Positions 25,168 through 34,557 of a DNA stretch of 64,000 nt are shown here, one piece after another (the first letter of the stretch is position 1; every line of letters begins with the position of its first letter). A model generated the notes under the pieces. That model was not told where the DNA came from and ran no database searches. It saw only the letters and a list, made by a program, of their open reading frames with translations. The position numbers and the translations under genes are program-made. This DNA comes from Nocardia vinacea. GTDB lineage: Bacteria; Actinomycetota; Actinomycetes; Mycobacteriales; Mycobacteriaceae. The DNA lies in the NCBI RefSeq assembly GCF_035920345.1, contig NZ_CP109149.1, positions 620,001 through 684,000 on the forward strand. Reading direction: 5' to 3'.

Positions 25168-26688
25168 ATGTCTGGGTCGCATCACCACGTCCTATCGCGA
25201 CGAATCCGGGCGGTGCTCGCATTACCCCTGGTCGCCGTGTTACTCACCGCCGGCTGCGGTACCACCACCGATTCGGACCGGGCACAGGCGTTTCCCGCCG
25301 ACCTGGCCGGCCAGATCGACCAGATCATGAAATCCCATATCGACGCCGGGCTGATTCCGGGCGCAGCGGTATCGATCATCGACCCCGAACACGGCACCTA
25401 CAGCCAGGCGTACGGGTTGGCGGACACCGCCACCGGCCGTCGAGCCGAAGTGAGCGACCACTACCGAGTCGGCAGCATCACCAAGACGTTCGTCGCGACC
25501 GCCGTTCTCCGCCTAGCTGATGCGCAGAAACTCTCACTCGACGACCCCCTCCGGAAGTACGTCGACGCTATCCCCAATGGCGACACCATCTCCGTGCGCG
25601 ACCTGCTCGGTATGCGAGGTGGCGTCTACGATTTCGCCGCGAATCCCGAGTTTTTTCCCCAATTACGCACCGCGACACCGGATCGCGCGTGGTCCATTGG
25701 CGACGCCGTGCGCGTCATCAGGGACAACCCTGACAAGGCGCAGCCACCCAATTCCCGTACCGCGTACTCGAATTCCGAGTACCTCCTGCTCGGCCTGATC
25801 CTGGAAAAGGTGACAGGCCGCCCGGTGCGCGACGTTGTCAACGACCTCGTCCGCGACTACGGGCTCCACGACACCGGATACCCTCCCGGCGCCACTTTGC
25901 CCACACCCGATAGCCGGGGCTACGCCTACGACAAAGACGTCCGCACGGACGTCACAGCACGCACACCACCAACCCTGTGGGAAGCCGCGGGCTCGCTGGT
26001 GGCCTCGGTGCCCGACCTCGCCACCTACGCCGCCGCACTGGGTGAGGGACGATTCCTCGAACCTCGAACCGCCACGGCGCGAACAACTTTCACCGACGGT
26101 TACGGCCTCGGTCTGATGCATGACGGCTCCTGGATCGGCCACGGCGGCGCGGTCCTCGGCTACACCTCGATGACGATGTACCTCCCTGAACGCAAAGTCA
26201 GCGTCGCTGTCGCCGTGAACCAGTACACCCCCGCCTACCGCTCCCTGCTCCCCATCGACGCGACCTATATCTGGACCGACCTGGTGGCCCAGCTCTATCC
26301 CGGCACCATTTCAGGCCTCGACAACCTGCCAACCGCTCAACCGCCGATTCCCGCTCCAGCCGACCTCACCGCCGAGCTCGCGCAGGCCTTGAACCCGTCG
26401 ATCCCCGCGTCCGCCAAGAACTTACGGATCGAGGGTGACGACAAAGACCCGGATCTGGTCACGAAACTGGCCCGGGCCTACGCCCATTCCGGCGTCGAGG
26501 TGACAGTCGACAAAACCACCGATATGGGCCGCAATCGCCTGATCGCCACCACCAGCACCACCACCTCGGATGGCAACGTCCCCATGCTCATCCCACTCGT
26601 CCCCATAGACAACGCGTGGCGGCTGGACGATGGCTGGGTGTGCATACAGCTCGTCGCCGACGGACAGCAATCGCCGGCCTGCCCCTAG
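25168..26688 (+). CDS. Serine hydrolase (beta-lactamase/DD-peptidase-like) lipoprotein
   Basis: 506 residues. The signal peptide ends in the lipobox LTAGC (Cys30), placing it on the outer face of the membrane. The serine hydrolase domain has SxxK in VGSITKTF (Ser103, Lys106), YSN at 200-202 and HGG at 325-327 (GHGGAVLGY), all intact. Residues about 400-506 form an extra C-terminal domain (LRIEGDDKDPDLVTKLARAY, then RLDDGWVCIQLV). ATG 25168 follows GGAGGGGA. It may be a D-Ala-D-Ala carboxypeptidase or an esterase. Confidence 0.88.
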   Translation: MSGSHHHVLSRRIRAVLALPLVAVLLTAGCGTTTDSDRAQAFPADLAGQIDQIMKSHIDAGLIPGAAVSIIDPEHGTYSQAYGLADTATGRRAEVSDHYRVGSITKTFVATAVLRLADAQKLSLDDPLRKYVDAIPNGDTISVRDLLGMRGGVYDFAANPEFFPQLRTATPDRAWSIGDAVRVIRDNPDKAQPPNSRTAYSNSEYLLLGLILEKVTGRPVRDVVNDLVRDYGLHDTGYPPGATLPTPDSRGYAYDKDVRTDVTARTPPTLWEAAGSLVASVPDLATYAAALGEGRFLEPRTATARTTFTDGYGLGLMHDGSWIGHGGAVLGYTSMTMYLPERKVSVAVAVNQYTPAYRSLLPIDATYIWTDLVAQLYPGTISGLDNLPTAQPPIPAPADLTAELAQALNPSIPASAKNLRIEGDDKDPDLVTKLARAYAHSGVEVTVDKTTDMGRNRLIATTSTTTSDGNVPMLIPLVPIDNAWRLDDGWVCIQLVADGQQSPACP

Positions 26689-26714
26689 CCGAGCTATCGC
26701 TCATCGGCAGAAGC

Positions 26715-26759
26715 GGACGCTCCGATTTGCGACCGCTCAGCGGCATGAGCGGTGCGTCC
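26715..26759. terminator. Bulged hairpin between convergent genes
   Basis: GGACGC...GCGTCC and an inner ACCGCT...AGCGGT (26715-26720, 26732-26737, 26748-26753, 26754-26759) form a bulged stem between the convergent serine hydrolase and PQQ-like genes. Confidence 0.45.
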
Positions 26760-26884
26760 GACATTCGGGACCGTCCCATGTCATCCGCGGGTTCGTGCCG
26801 GTATTCGTTGTGATGGTGCCGCGATATGGGCCGTTGTCCGGTACAAGAGCAGTGACGAACGCGGGATCTCGAGGCAGTCCGGTT

Positions 26885-28276
26885 TCAGCGTTCGAGAGGA
26901 CGGAGCCCGATCATTGTCCGGGCACTGGCGTAGGTGTAGCGCCCCTTCCCGTGTGCGGCGAGTTGACCGGGTTCGGTGAGGGCATCGAGATCGGCGTTCA
27001 CGGCGAGAAACGGAATGTCCCACGCAATGGCGCCGGTTCGCGGGTCGACCGCCCAGAGTCCGGTGTGGTCGGAAAGGACAACGGTGTGTCCGTCCCATCC
27101 CTGGATCGTGCCGAAGCGGGTGGTCTCGGTCCGCCACAGCCGGTGTCCGGTGCGTAAGTCCAGGCCGGTTGTGGTGTGCGCGTAGATGTCTCGCAGTAGT
27201 GCGATGTCGCCGAAAATTGCCGCCGCGGTGCCGGTCGTGGCATTGATGTTGTATTCGTTGGTCTCCCGGGGTGCGGAAATGAGGTCGGGGCTGCGCCATA
27301 TCGGGCTGCCGGTGCGGCGGTCATGGGCGCTGTCGCCGAGCAGGACGGGGATGGTTTCGTCGGTGGGAAGGTCGATCGAAAGGGTTTGGGCGACTTCGCT
27401 ATCGGTGGCGGCAATGGTGCGGCCCGTGCGGTCGAGGATGGTGCTGCCGGTGATCCTGTGGCCGCGGCATTCGGTTCGGGTGTGCACGACCAATGCGCCG
27501 CTGGTTGCGCCGGCGTCGGAGCATCCGTCCTGGGTCGCGCTCCAGGTCGGCTTCCCGCTGGTGAGGTCGAACCCGGCGAGATCGATGCCGAGGGTGAATA
27601 CACCCTGGCCGTGGGACACGTCCAAGGCGTCGGCGGGCAGATCTTCCCACGCGGTACCCATGCTGAACGCCTGGGACCAGTACGCATCCGGATCTGCGAG
27701 CGTTCCGGCATGGACGCGCACGTCATCGGATTCGACGTCACCCTCGGCGACATACACGCGATCGTCGAGTGTCGCGATGGCGAAGGGAAGCCAATCCGTC
27801 GGCGTGCGCGTGACCTCGCCGGTGGCAACGTCGTATCCGATCATTGCTTGGTCGGAAGTGAAGCATACGACCTGGTCGTCGACGGGGGTTGGCCCGCAAC
27901 CGCGCAGGTCCGCGGCGGGGGTCCGCCAGCGCTGTGCACCGGTGCCGGCGTCGATGCCGACCAGCACAGGATCCCGCAGGTACATGCCATCGTCCGGCAC
28001 ACCGGCCACCGTCACCAGCGTGTCCCCCGCGTCAACAAATCCTGGTCCGCCGGTATCGAATTCGGTGCCCGCCCTAGGGTCGCGGAACTCCGCGCCTGCT
28101 CGCCCGTAGGCGGCAGCGCTTGTCGACCACGCGAGGCCCGGAGCGGAGTCCGCGGTGCCGGTGATCTTGCGCGTGCTGTCCTCGGGTTGTGAGAGGACCA
28201 CCACCGCACCGGCGCTGGTGATTACGGCCGCCGTGGCGGCGAGCACGAGGTTGCGAAGCCCGGGGATCGTTCTCAT
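26885..28276 (-). CDS. PQQ-like beta-propeller exported protein
   Basis: 463 residues with an N-terminal membrane anchor or signal (LVLAATAAVITSAGAVVVL). The body has propeller blades with repeated G-x-x-W motifs: VGIDAGTGAQRWRTP, GFDLTSGKPTWSATQ, LDLRTGHRLWRTET and WAVDPRTGAIAWDIP. No PQQ-enzyme active site is seen, so a scaffold or receptor role is more likely. ATG 28276 overlaps the upstream gene's TGA in ATGA, implying translational coupling. Confidence 0.85.
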   Translation of the reverse strand: MRTIPGLRNLVLAATAAVITSAGAVVVLSQPEDSTRKITGTADSAPGLAWSTSAAAYGRAGAEFRDPRAGTEFDTGGPGFVDAGDTLVTVAGVPDDGMYLRDPVLVGIDAGTGAQRWRTPAADLRGCGPTPVDDQVVCFTSDQAMIGYDVATGEVTRTPTDWLPFAIATLDDRVYVAEGDVESDDVRVHAGTLADPDAYWSQAFSMGTAWEDLPADALDVSHGQGVFTLGIDLAGFDLTSGKPTWSATQDGCSDAGATSGALVVHTRTECRGHRITGSTILDRTGRTIAATDSEVAQTLSIDLPTDETIPVLLGDSAHDRRTGSPIWRSPDLISAPRETNEYNINATTGTAAAIFGDIALLRDIYAHTTTGLDLRTGHRLWRTETTRFGTIQGWDGHTVVLSDHTGLWAVDPRTGAIAWDIPFLAVNADLDALTEPGQLAAHGKGRYTYASARTMIGLRPLER

Positions 28277-29643
28277 CGCGACACCTCGAGGCCCGGATTC
28301 AGGGCGATCTCCTCGAGTAGCGCGAACGGCAGAGGCTCGGCGGGGGCGTCGGCGGAGGTGACCCGGATCTGTGTCCCGGACTGACGAGTGACGCTGACAG
28401 TGCGGGTCGTTCGCGGCGAGGGCGACGGCTCCATCAGCGTGCTTCGCCATTCGCGGGTCTCGACCACCGCCCCGTCCGGCAGCCGCCGTGACTCCACATG
28501 AGTCGCGCCGTCGTTCGATGAAGTATCAGGCTGCTGTGGGAGGGGCTGCCCGGTGCTGATCGCGACGCTCAACTGCGATTGCCGGCCGGGTGTGGTTACT
28601 CGAACCGCCTGGCACACCCCGCCCGTGCCCGCTGGTAGCAGCGCCCCCAGCGGGCGGTCGAGGGTCAAGCCGTCGAGCGGAATCTGTGCCAGCACCGCGT
28701 CCCATCGGCGGGCCTGGGCCTGATCGATCACAGCGGAGGATTCCGAGCCGATATGGCAGGACTCGGGCGGGCTCGGCGTTCCGGGTGGAACAGGCGCGCT
28801 GACGCGGAGTCCGGGGGCGGTGACGAGCGCGACGAGATCATCGTTGGTCAAGGGGACGGCTCGGGCACGGCCGGTTCCGTCCGTGGCATCATCGGTGGCG
28901 TTCGCGTGGGCGACGGATCCGTCGGGCAGATAACCGGTGGCGGTGCGCGAAAGGGTACGAACCCCATTCGTCTCGTACCAGGTGTCATCGGTATCGACGA
29001 TCGTGCCGTCGGGGAGGTGTCGCCTTTCGTCGAGGTTGCCGGCGACGCACGGCGGGATCGGCGTGGTGGACTTCCGAACGGTCACCGACAGCGTGCCCGC
29101 TCGGTCGCCGCGCAGCAGCGTGGCGTGCGCAGTGGTCCAACCGCCGAGTCCCTTATCCTCCGTGGGATCGCCGAGGATCGGCTGGAACACCAGTGAGCGG
29201 TCCACCGATGCGAAGGCGATCTCGACATCACCGGGGAGCGAATCCCGCAGCGCCTGCGTCATCGCGACGGCCTTGGGGCCGGAGAACCACGGATAGGACG
29301 GATTGTCGTATCCGTACGTGTCGAAGTAAGCCATCCCGATCGATTGCCCTTGCTGTGGGGGCTCGACGACATCACAACCCGGGATCTGCACCGGAAACGT
29401 AACCGGCGGAGTGACATAGGAGTATTCGGCCGGATCCGGCGGCTCTGACGTGGTGGGGGTGACCGGTGCGGTCGTCAACTCCGGCTCCGGCTCGTGCAGC
29501 AGCCCGGCGATGAGAAAACCGGTCGCCACGATCGCTACGCAGGTCAGACCCACCGTCCATCGGGTGACAGCGGGGGAAGGCGCGGTCGGGTCCTTCTCAT
29601 CACCGGTTTCCATGTCCTGCATTGTGTCTGCCCTTACCGACAT
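28273..29643 (-). CDS. Membrane-anchored exported hypothetical protein
   Basis: 456 residues. One N-terminal transmembrane segment (TVGLTCVAIVATGFLIAGLL) is followed by a Thr/Pro linker and a large extracytoplasmic domain with paired cysteines (IPGCDVVEPP, IPPCVAGN, ESCHIG, GGVCQAVR). Two regions share the pattern RRLPDGAVVETREW / RRHLPDGTIVDTDDTW, suggesting an internal duplication. ATG 29643; later ATGs are at 29622 and 29613. It is coupled to the PQQ-like gene, so the pair probably forms one envelope complex. Confidence 0.75.
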   Translation of the reverse strand: MSVRADTMQDMETGDEKDPTAPSPAVTRWTVGLTCVAIVATGFLIAGLLHEPEPELTTAPVTPTTSEPPDPAEYSYVTPPVTFPVQIPGCDVVEPPQQGQSIGMAYFDTYGYDNPSYPWFSGPKAVAMTQALRDSLPGDVEIAFASVDRSLVFQPILGDPTEDKGLGGWTTAHATLLRGDRAGTLSVTVRKSTTPIPPCVAGNLDERRHLPDGTIVDTDDTWYETNGVRTLSRTATGYLPDGSVAHANATDDATDGTGRARAVPLTNDDLVALVTAPGLRVSAPVPPGTPSPPESCHIGSESSAVIDQAQARRWDAVLAQIPLDGLTLDRPLGALLPAGTGGVCQAVRVTTPGRQSQLSVAISTGQPLPQQPDTSSNDGATHVESRRLPDGAVVETREWRSTLMEPSPSPRTTRTVSVTRQSGTQIRVTSADAPAEPLPFALLEEIALNPGLEVSR

Positions 29644-29842
29644 GCCCCACTCGCAGAGGGGTATCGGATGACAGCGATCCCAACCGCCGACCGCGCGCTC
29701 CGCGGGGTGATGGTGCGTTCGGCCGGGGCCCAGATGACCACAGCCCGTTGACCTTCGGACGCGGCCCGTGGCCGGTTCTCTCAGCGCTCAACGCGGCAAT
29801 GCAGCATGTTTCCGTAGCGCTGTTGTCGCGAGAAGTTTCGGC

Positions 29843-29873
29843 TTGCTCCTGACGTAACGTCAGGTCCTAGCGT
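29843..29873 (+). promoter_or_regulatory. MerR-type autoregulated promoter
   Basis: TTGCTC (29843-29848) and TAGCGT (29868-29873) are 19 bp apart. Between them lies the palindrome CCTGACGT-A-ACGTCAGG (29848-29864). This is the typical MerR promoter geometry and lies about 48 bp upstream of a merR start. Confidence 0.75.
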
Positions 29874-29920
29874 CGGCGGTACCAGTGCGAGGTGCGTCGG
29901 TGGAAGTGAGATGGAAGCGG

Positions 29921-30403
29921 ATGGACGAGACGGGAATCGAGCAGGTGTGGAAGGTCGGTGAGCTCGCGACCGAGGCCGGATTGACGGTTCGGACGTTGCA
30001 TCATTACGACCGCATCGGGTTGGTGCGCCCGGCCGGGCGCACCAATACCGGTCACCGGCTCTACACCGAAGCCGATGTCCAGCGCCTGTATCAGGTTTTG
30101 GCATTGCGTCAGCTGGGTCTGGGATTGGACCAGATCGCGAATGTGCTCGCGGGCACCGTGGCAATGGCGCGGGTGTTGGCCGTGCATCGCGATTGTCTGG
30201 CTGCTCAGGTGGTTGCGATGCAGGACCTGCACGCCCTGGTGGCGACGCTGGCGACAACGGCGGAGAACCGGCCCGACATCTCCGCGAATCACTTCCTGGA
30301 ATTGATCAGGAGGACTGTCATGGTCGACGACATCCCGTTCGAGACATCATTCACGCTGAACAGCTCCTCGATGATCGCCGACCAGACCTTCCAAGGCATC
30401 TAG
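29921..30403 (+). CDS. MerR-family regulator (TipAL-like)
   Basis: 160 residues. HTH: WKVGELATEAGLTVRTLHHY then DRIGLVRPAGRTNTGHRLY, followed by the dimerisation helix RLYQVLALRQLGLGLDQIAN. The C-terminal part is short and ends in SFTLNSSSMIADQTFQGI, much smaller than the drug-binding TipAS domain, so it may be truncated. ATG 29921 follows GGAAG; a GTG at 29903 is also in frame. Its own promoter has MerR geometry. Confidence 0.88.
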   Translation: MDETGIEQVWKVGELATEAGLTVRTLHHYDRIGLVRPAGRTNTGHRLYTEADVQRLYQVLALRQLGLGLDQIANVLAGTVAMARVLAVHRDCLAAQVVAMQDLHALVATLATTAENRPDISANHFLELIRRTVMVDDIPFETSFTLNSSSMIADQTFQGI

Positions 30404-30564
30404 ATCGCGATTGGACGATCCCAGACCTTCGTGTCACGCGATGCCACGAATTGGCTTCAGCTGAAGCGTGCGTTCTCAGGTCGCGCGCTTCTCGGCAGAT
30501 GCGGACATTCGCGGACCGCGCGATAGGCGGCATTACCGCGCATGGCGGATGGGCGCTTCGAGGT

Positions 30565-30873
30565 TCAGCTGTATTCGGCGACGACGCGGTAGAGGGCGGG
30601 ATTCGCACTCGCTGCTTTCTGGGCTTCCGCGACGGAGGCAGTGACCGCAGCGTGTCTACCGGCGGCTTCGCAGGCTTCGGCGCTGTCCCAGTGCGCGATG
30701 TTGACGAGTTGGAACCGCGCGTTCGGCAGCAGCGCGCGGTGTAGCCGCACATCGCGGAAACCGGGCGCGGTGGCCATGATGGCCACCCGTGCATGCCATT
30801 GTTCGATGAAGCCATCGACTTCTTCGGCGGGGAGTTCGATGGCGTTGATGAAGGTGACACCCTGGTCGGTCAT
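30565..30873 (-). CDS. Antibiotic biosynthesis monooxygenase (ABM)-domain protein
   Basis: 102 residues with the dimeric ferredoxin-like ABM fold: VTFINAIELPAEEVDGFIEQ, then MATAPGFRDVRLHRALLP, FQLVNIAHWDSAEACEAAG and the C-terminal ALYRVVAEY strand. ABM proteins act as cofactor-free oxygenases or haem-binding proteins. ATG 30873. It is the last of three minus-strand genes (GlxA-type regulator, HD, ABM) that may be co-regulated. Confidence 0.85.
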   Translation of the reverse strand: MTDQGVTFINAIELPAEEVDGFIEQWHARVAIMATAPGFRDVRLHRALLPNARFQLVNIAHWDSAEACEAAGRHAAVTASVAEAQKAASANPALYRVVAEYS

Positions 30874-30912
30874 AGCGACTCCTGTTTCATTGTGGCTGTT
30901 GGACAGTTCGGT

Positions 30913-31557
30913 TCAGTCGTTCCAGCCGGTTGCGGCGATGATGTCTGCCCAGGTGGGGACCAGTTCCGGATGACTGAGCCGTACGACTTCGCCGGTCAGC
31001 GACCCCGGCAGGACCTTGCGTGGGTTCGCCACGGCTTGTTCCTCGACGCGGCGGGTGAACGCGCGGATACCGCCCAGCCGCGGGTAAGCCATGTGCACCC
31101 GGTCGGCGTAACCGGCGGGGAGCATCTGCGCGCTGCCGCCGATATCGATGCCGACTCCGTCCACTGCGATCCAGATGGCTGGCGGACGCCGCCGTCGGTA
31201 GACGGGTGAGCTGCTCAGGCCGGTGGTATGAGCGGCGATGGCATCCCAGACGATGTCCACTCGTTCGTCGGTGATTCCTTGTGATTCAAGGAATTCGGCG
31301 GCATAGTCAGCTCCGTCGACCTCGAACCGCTGATCGCCGTCGGCGACCTCTGCCAGGCCGATGTCGTGCAGTGCGCAGATGAGATACATGACCTCTTCGT
31401 CGTAGTCCGCACCGGCGTGCAGGCCCTGGGAATCTGCGAGGGCGCGCGCGAACAGGAACGAGCGCAGGCTGTGATTGCGCAACGGCGCGCTCAGCTCGGT
31501 ATCGATCAGCGCACTGGCCGCTCGTGCCAGCTGGGTATCGGGTAGGCCCGGTGACAT
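30913..31557 (-). CDS. HD-domain phosphohydrolase-like protein
   Basis: 214 residues. The metal-binding HD motif is in MYLICALHDIGLAEVA, preceded by the first histidine in NHSLRSFLFARALA and followed by IAAHTTGL. The layout resembles small HD hydrolases such as cyanamide hydratase-like proteins. ATG 31557. It is followed by the ABM gene after 39 bp and is probably in the same transcript. Confidence 0.85.
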   Translation of the reverse strand: MSPGLPDTQLARAASALIDTELSAPLRNHSLRSFLFARALADSQGLHAGADYDEEVMYLICALHDIGLAEVADGDQRFEVDGADYAAEFLESQGITDERVDIVWDAIAAHTTGLSSSPVYRRRRPPAIWIAVDGVGIDIGGSAQMLPAGYADRVHMAYPRLGGIRAFTRRVEEQAVANPRKVLPGSLTGEVVRLSHPELVPTWADIIAATGWND

Positions 31558-31672
31558 CGTGAATCTCCTTGCGGCGAGGGTGAACAGGGGTTCGGTGCAC
31601 GTCGTTGGTTACGGCGTGAGGGTGGGAAAGCGGTGCCGGTGTCGGCTGTGTGTGGGTTCGCGGGTCGCGGAT

Positions 31673-32638
31673 CTACGCCGGGGCGGTGGAGGCGGAGGTG
31701 GATCGGAACCGGTCTCGGTAATCGGAGGGGGCGAGTCCGAGTCGGCGATGGAATGCGCGGCGCAGCGATTCAGCGGTTCCGAAACCACACCGGCGCGCGA
31801 TCATGTCGATCGAGTCACCGTCGGCCAGTGCATGTTGAGCTGCTTCGATACGTACCTGCTCGACGTAGGCAGCCGGCGGGGTGCCGAGTTCGGCGGTGAA
31901 ACGACGCTGCAGATGGCGCGGGCTCAGCCCCGACCGGGCGGCGAGATCCCCGATGCTGTGCCGGGCACCCGGGTCGGCGTGGATCGCCGCGACTGCGGTG
32001 CGGATCGGATCGGTGGACGGCTGTGCCCGCCACAACGCGGTGCTGAACTGCGACTGCCCGCCCGGCCGACGCAGGAACATCACGAGGTAGCGGGCGCAGG
32101 TAAGGGCGGCCTCCCGCCCCCGGTCCTCCTCCACCAGCGCCAGCGCCAGGTCGATGCCGGCGGTCACGCCGGCGGAAGACCAAACGTGGCCGTCGCGGAT
32201 GAAGATCGGTTCACGATCCACGGTGACATCGGGGTACTCGTTCGCCAATTGGTCGACGTGCGCCCAGTGGGTGGCGACTCGGCGTCCGTCCAATACGCCC
32301 GCCGCGGCCAGGAGAAACGCGCCGGTGCACACCGAGGTGACCCGCCGGGCGTGCGCCGCCGCGGCGGCGAGCCACTCCATGAGCCGCTCATCCGACCTGG
32401 CATCGTCGACGCCAGGACCACCGACGACCACCAGGGTGTCCACAGCGGCCGGATCGAGTGCGTCCACGTCGGATTCGGCAACGATCGCCAGGCCGCTGTC
32501 GCAGCGCACCACTCCCGACCGCGTTGCCACGACCTGGCACTGATAGCCCCCGGCACCCTGGAAGACCTCGTGCGGTCCGAGGAGATCGAGGGCTTGGAAG
32601 CCGTCGAAAATCACGAATGCCACGCGTCGTTGATGCAC
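31673..32638 (-). CDS. GlxA-type regulator (DJ-1/PfpI plus AraC HTH)
   Basis: 321 residues. The N-terminal DJ-1/PfpI-like domain (about 1-190) reads VAFVIFDGFQALDLLGPHEV, VVVGGPGVDDA and the nucleophile-elbow SVCTGAFLLAAAG, with the cysteine kept. The C-terminal AraC domain (about 210-315) has IGDLAARSGLSPRHLQRRFT and IARRCGFGTAESLRRAFHRR. ATG 32638. It precedes the HD and ABM genes on the same strand with a 115-bp gap, suggesting it controls them. Confidence 0.92.
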   Translation of the reverse strand: MHQRRVAFVIFDGFQALDLLGPHEVFQGAGGYQCQVVATRSGVVRCDSGLAIVAESDVDALDPAAVDTLVVVGGPGVDDARSDERLMEWLAAAAAHARRVTSVCTGAFLLAAAGVLDGRRVATHWAHVDQLANEYPDVTVDREPIFIRDGHVWSSAGVTAGIDLALALVEEDRGREAALTCARYLVMFLRRPGGQSQFSTALWRAQPSTDPIRTAVAAIHADPGARHSIGDLAARSGLSPRHLQRRFTAELGTPPAAYVEQVRIEAAQHALADGDSIDMIARRCGFGTAESLRRAFHRRLGLAPSDYRDRFRSTSASTAPA

Positions 32639-33402
32639 AAGTCAAGTCTCCGGCAGGTCACCGAGCGGCGTCAACGACACACACCCCACAGATCACGCCA
32701 CGCTCACCGTCGATCCGACCGTGGTTAACGGCATTCGGGCCTGGGGCGCACCGGATTCAAAAACGTCGACCAACGCCAAGAGGGATGTGAGCTGCGATAC
32801 TCACGGTGGGATCTGAGGCTCTGGCCCGGCCTTCAGGTCGAATTGATGGAAGTCCCACACGCCAAACGCGTATTCAGGCAGTTCATTCGAAGTCCCAGAG
32901 CATCGGCGCTTCGGCTCGAGTCCCTGGCCGACCTGACACATTGGTCCTGCACTTTCGGCGAGCTCGCACGTAGCAGCTTCGGCCCGCTTGAGAATGTCGA
33001 CGGTCTCAGAGCCATCGGAGACGTTTCCGCCTTCACCACAACCGATCCCGACTCCGGACGCGACCGCACCTACTGGGGATTCTTTGACTGGAGCCTGTTG
33101 CAGTCGGTTGATCCGGCTCCTGATGACTAGGTGTCGAAGCCATGCTGCGAGATTCACGGGCATGCCCGATAGGGCACGATCAAACGCACTCAACTCGGCT
33201 ATGAGGGTGCGTTCGGCGTCAGCGTGGGGAGTGCCGGTGCCTGGTGTCGCGTCGCAGTCCAACCTCTGGCGAGTTCTGTGGTGTTCCCGCTGCAGGCGAC
33301 GCCGACAGCTTGTCATTCGTTGATCTAGTGAGTTCCGCAGCAGCGCTGGCCTTTTCGGAAGGAACGGGCTGCATACGAGTTCACGCCAGGGCGCGGGGCC
33401 AC
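32639..33402. other. 764-bp stretch without a convincing gene
   Basis: Base composition is slightly lower in G/C than the neighbours. On the plus strand 32846-33130 is open from ATG (94 codons, ending GFFDWSLLQSVDPAPDD). On the minus strand 32801-33230 reads AELSAFDRALSGMPVNLAAW then LRHLVIRSRINRLQQAPVKE with coding-like content but no start, and another frame upstream opens MQPVPSEKASAAAELTRSTN. I read it as decayed coding DNA and cannot name the source. Confidence 0.35.
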
Positions 33403-34557
33403 TTAGCGGTGCCCGCCGGTGTGATCGTGGGAGCAGGTGTCGGTGCGGCGGCCGTTCACGGTGGTGGCTGCCTGCCCTGCGCCGTGGCCTTCCAGGGCCG
33501 CGAACGGTCCGCACTGGTTGGCGGTTATCCAGACATGGACCATCGGATTGCCCGCGCCGGGGTTGATCGAGTTGGGCGGGCAGGTGCCCTGGGCGTCGGT
33601 GACACCGGCGACCTGAGGACCGTCGGCGCTGTTCTTCCAGCAGAGGTTGTCGTGGACGTGCCACTGCATCAGTGGCCCGCCGTAGTCCACCAGATCGGTG
33701 TCGTCGATCTTCTTGCCCTTGGCGATGTACATCGCCGAGACCAGGGTCCGATCGGCGCCATCGACCCGGTAAACCAGTGACTCCGGGTGGGTGGCGTCGA
33801 GGAATCGGTCGTCGCGGATGTAGCCGGTGTTGATGTAATGCTCGTAACCGGTGGCCGAGTCGCCGATGGAGCGAAAGCCCAGTGCACCGATGGAACTGAC
33901 GTCGGCGAACGCGGGCAACTGGTCGAGAGTGCTGCGAATCAGGGCGGTCGCGCGCTGCTCCTGCGCGGCGGTCACGCCCGGCACGCCGGACACATCGACC
34001 GGGGTCGCCGGATCCCACGGCCGCGGCCATGCGGTGCCGGTCCCGTGGTCGGGGTGGTCGCCGCCGGCATGGGTATGGTCGCCGGCGTCGTGGCTGTGCA
34101 CGTGTCCGGCGCCGCCGAGCATCGCCGCGACGGCGAGGGCGCCGGCCAGACCGGCGGCGGTCGCGGTCGGTGCCGTGGGCAGTGTCGCCCTCGGGCGCGC
34201 CAGGGTGAGGGTTGCACCGGCGATCGCGAGCAGCCCCAGCGCCCCGCACGTGCTGTCGAGGAACTGCGGCGCCTCCGCCGTGTCGAGGCCGTCGGGCCAC
34301 GGCAGCCCCGCGAACCGGGTGTACCCCCAGATCACCACCGCCACGACGTTCACCCCGATCACCGTGACCGGCATGGCCTTTCGCGTGCTCACCGACGCCA
34401 GCAACCCGGCCGCGCATTGTGCCGCCGCGAGCACGACCATCAGCCGGGCGAGGGTGGCGTGCTCGGTATGCAGTCCCGCGGCGAACAGGTGCAACGCACC
34501 CGCCCCGACCGACGCCGCACCACCGAGCAACAGGAATCCGTTGCGCCCACCAGTCAT
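33403..34557 (-). CDS. His-rich membrane protein of unknown function
   Basis: 384 residues. The N-terminal half has four or five hydrophobic segments (GFLLLGGAASVGAGALHLFA, MVVLAAAQCAAGLLA, VTVIGVNVVAVVIWGYTRFA, LGLLAIAGATLTLA and GLAGALAVAAML). A His/Asp-rich stretch follows (GHVHSHDAGDHTHAGGDHPD), then an extracytoplasmic domain with WHVHDNLCWKN and VHVWITANQCGPF. The metal-ligand-like histidines suggest metal binding. ATG 34557. The pattern is familiar from actinobacterial proteins of unknown function. Confidence 0.75.
   Translation of the reverse strand: MTGGRNGFLLLGGAASVGAGALHLFAAGLHTEHATLARLMVVLAAAQCAAGLLASVSTRKAMPVTVIGVNVVAVVIWGYTRFAGLPWPDGLDTAEAPQFLDSTCGALGLLAIAGATLTLARPRATLPTAPTATAAGLAGALAVAAMLGGAGHVHSHDAGDHTHAGGDHPDHGTGTAWPRPWDPATPVDVSGVPGVTAAQEQRATALIRSTLDQLPAFADVSSIGALGFRSIGDSATGYEHYINTGYIRDDRFLDATHPESLVYRVDGADRTLVSAMYIAKGKKIDDTDLVDYGGPLMQWHVHDNLCWKNSADGPQVAGVTDAQGTCPPNSINPGAGNPMVHVWITANQCGPFAALEGHGAGQAATTVNGRRTDTCSHDHTGGHR

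Noticed and set aside
32801..34417. 538-codon minus-strand frame
   Set aside because: Its upstream two thirds overlap the His-rich membrane protein in another frame and are Arg/Pro/Gly shadow sequence; only the part below 33230 has any coding look.
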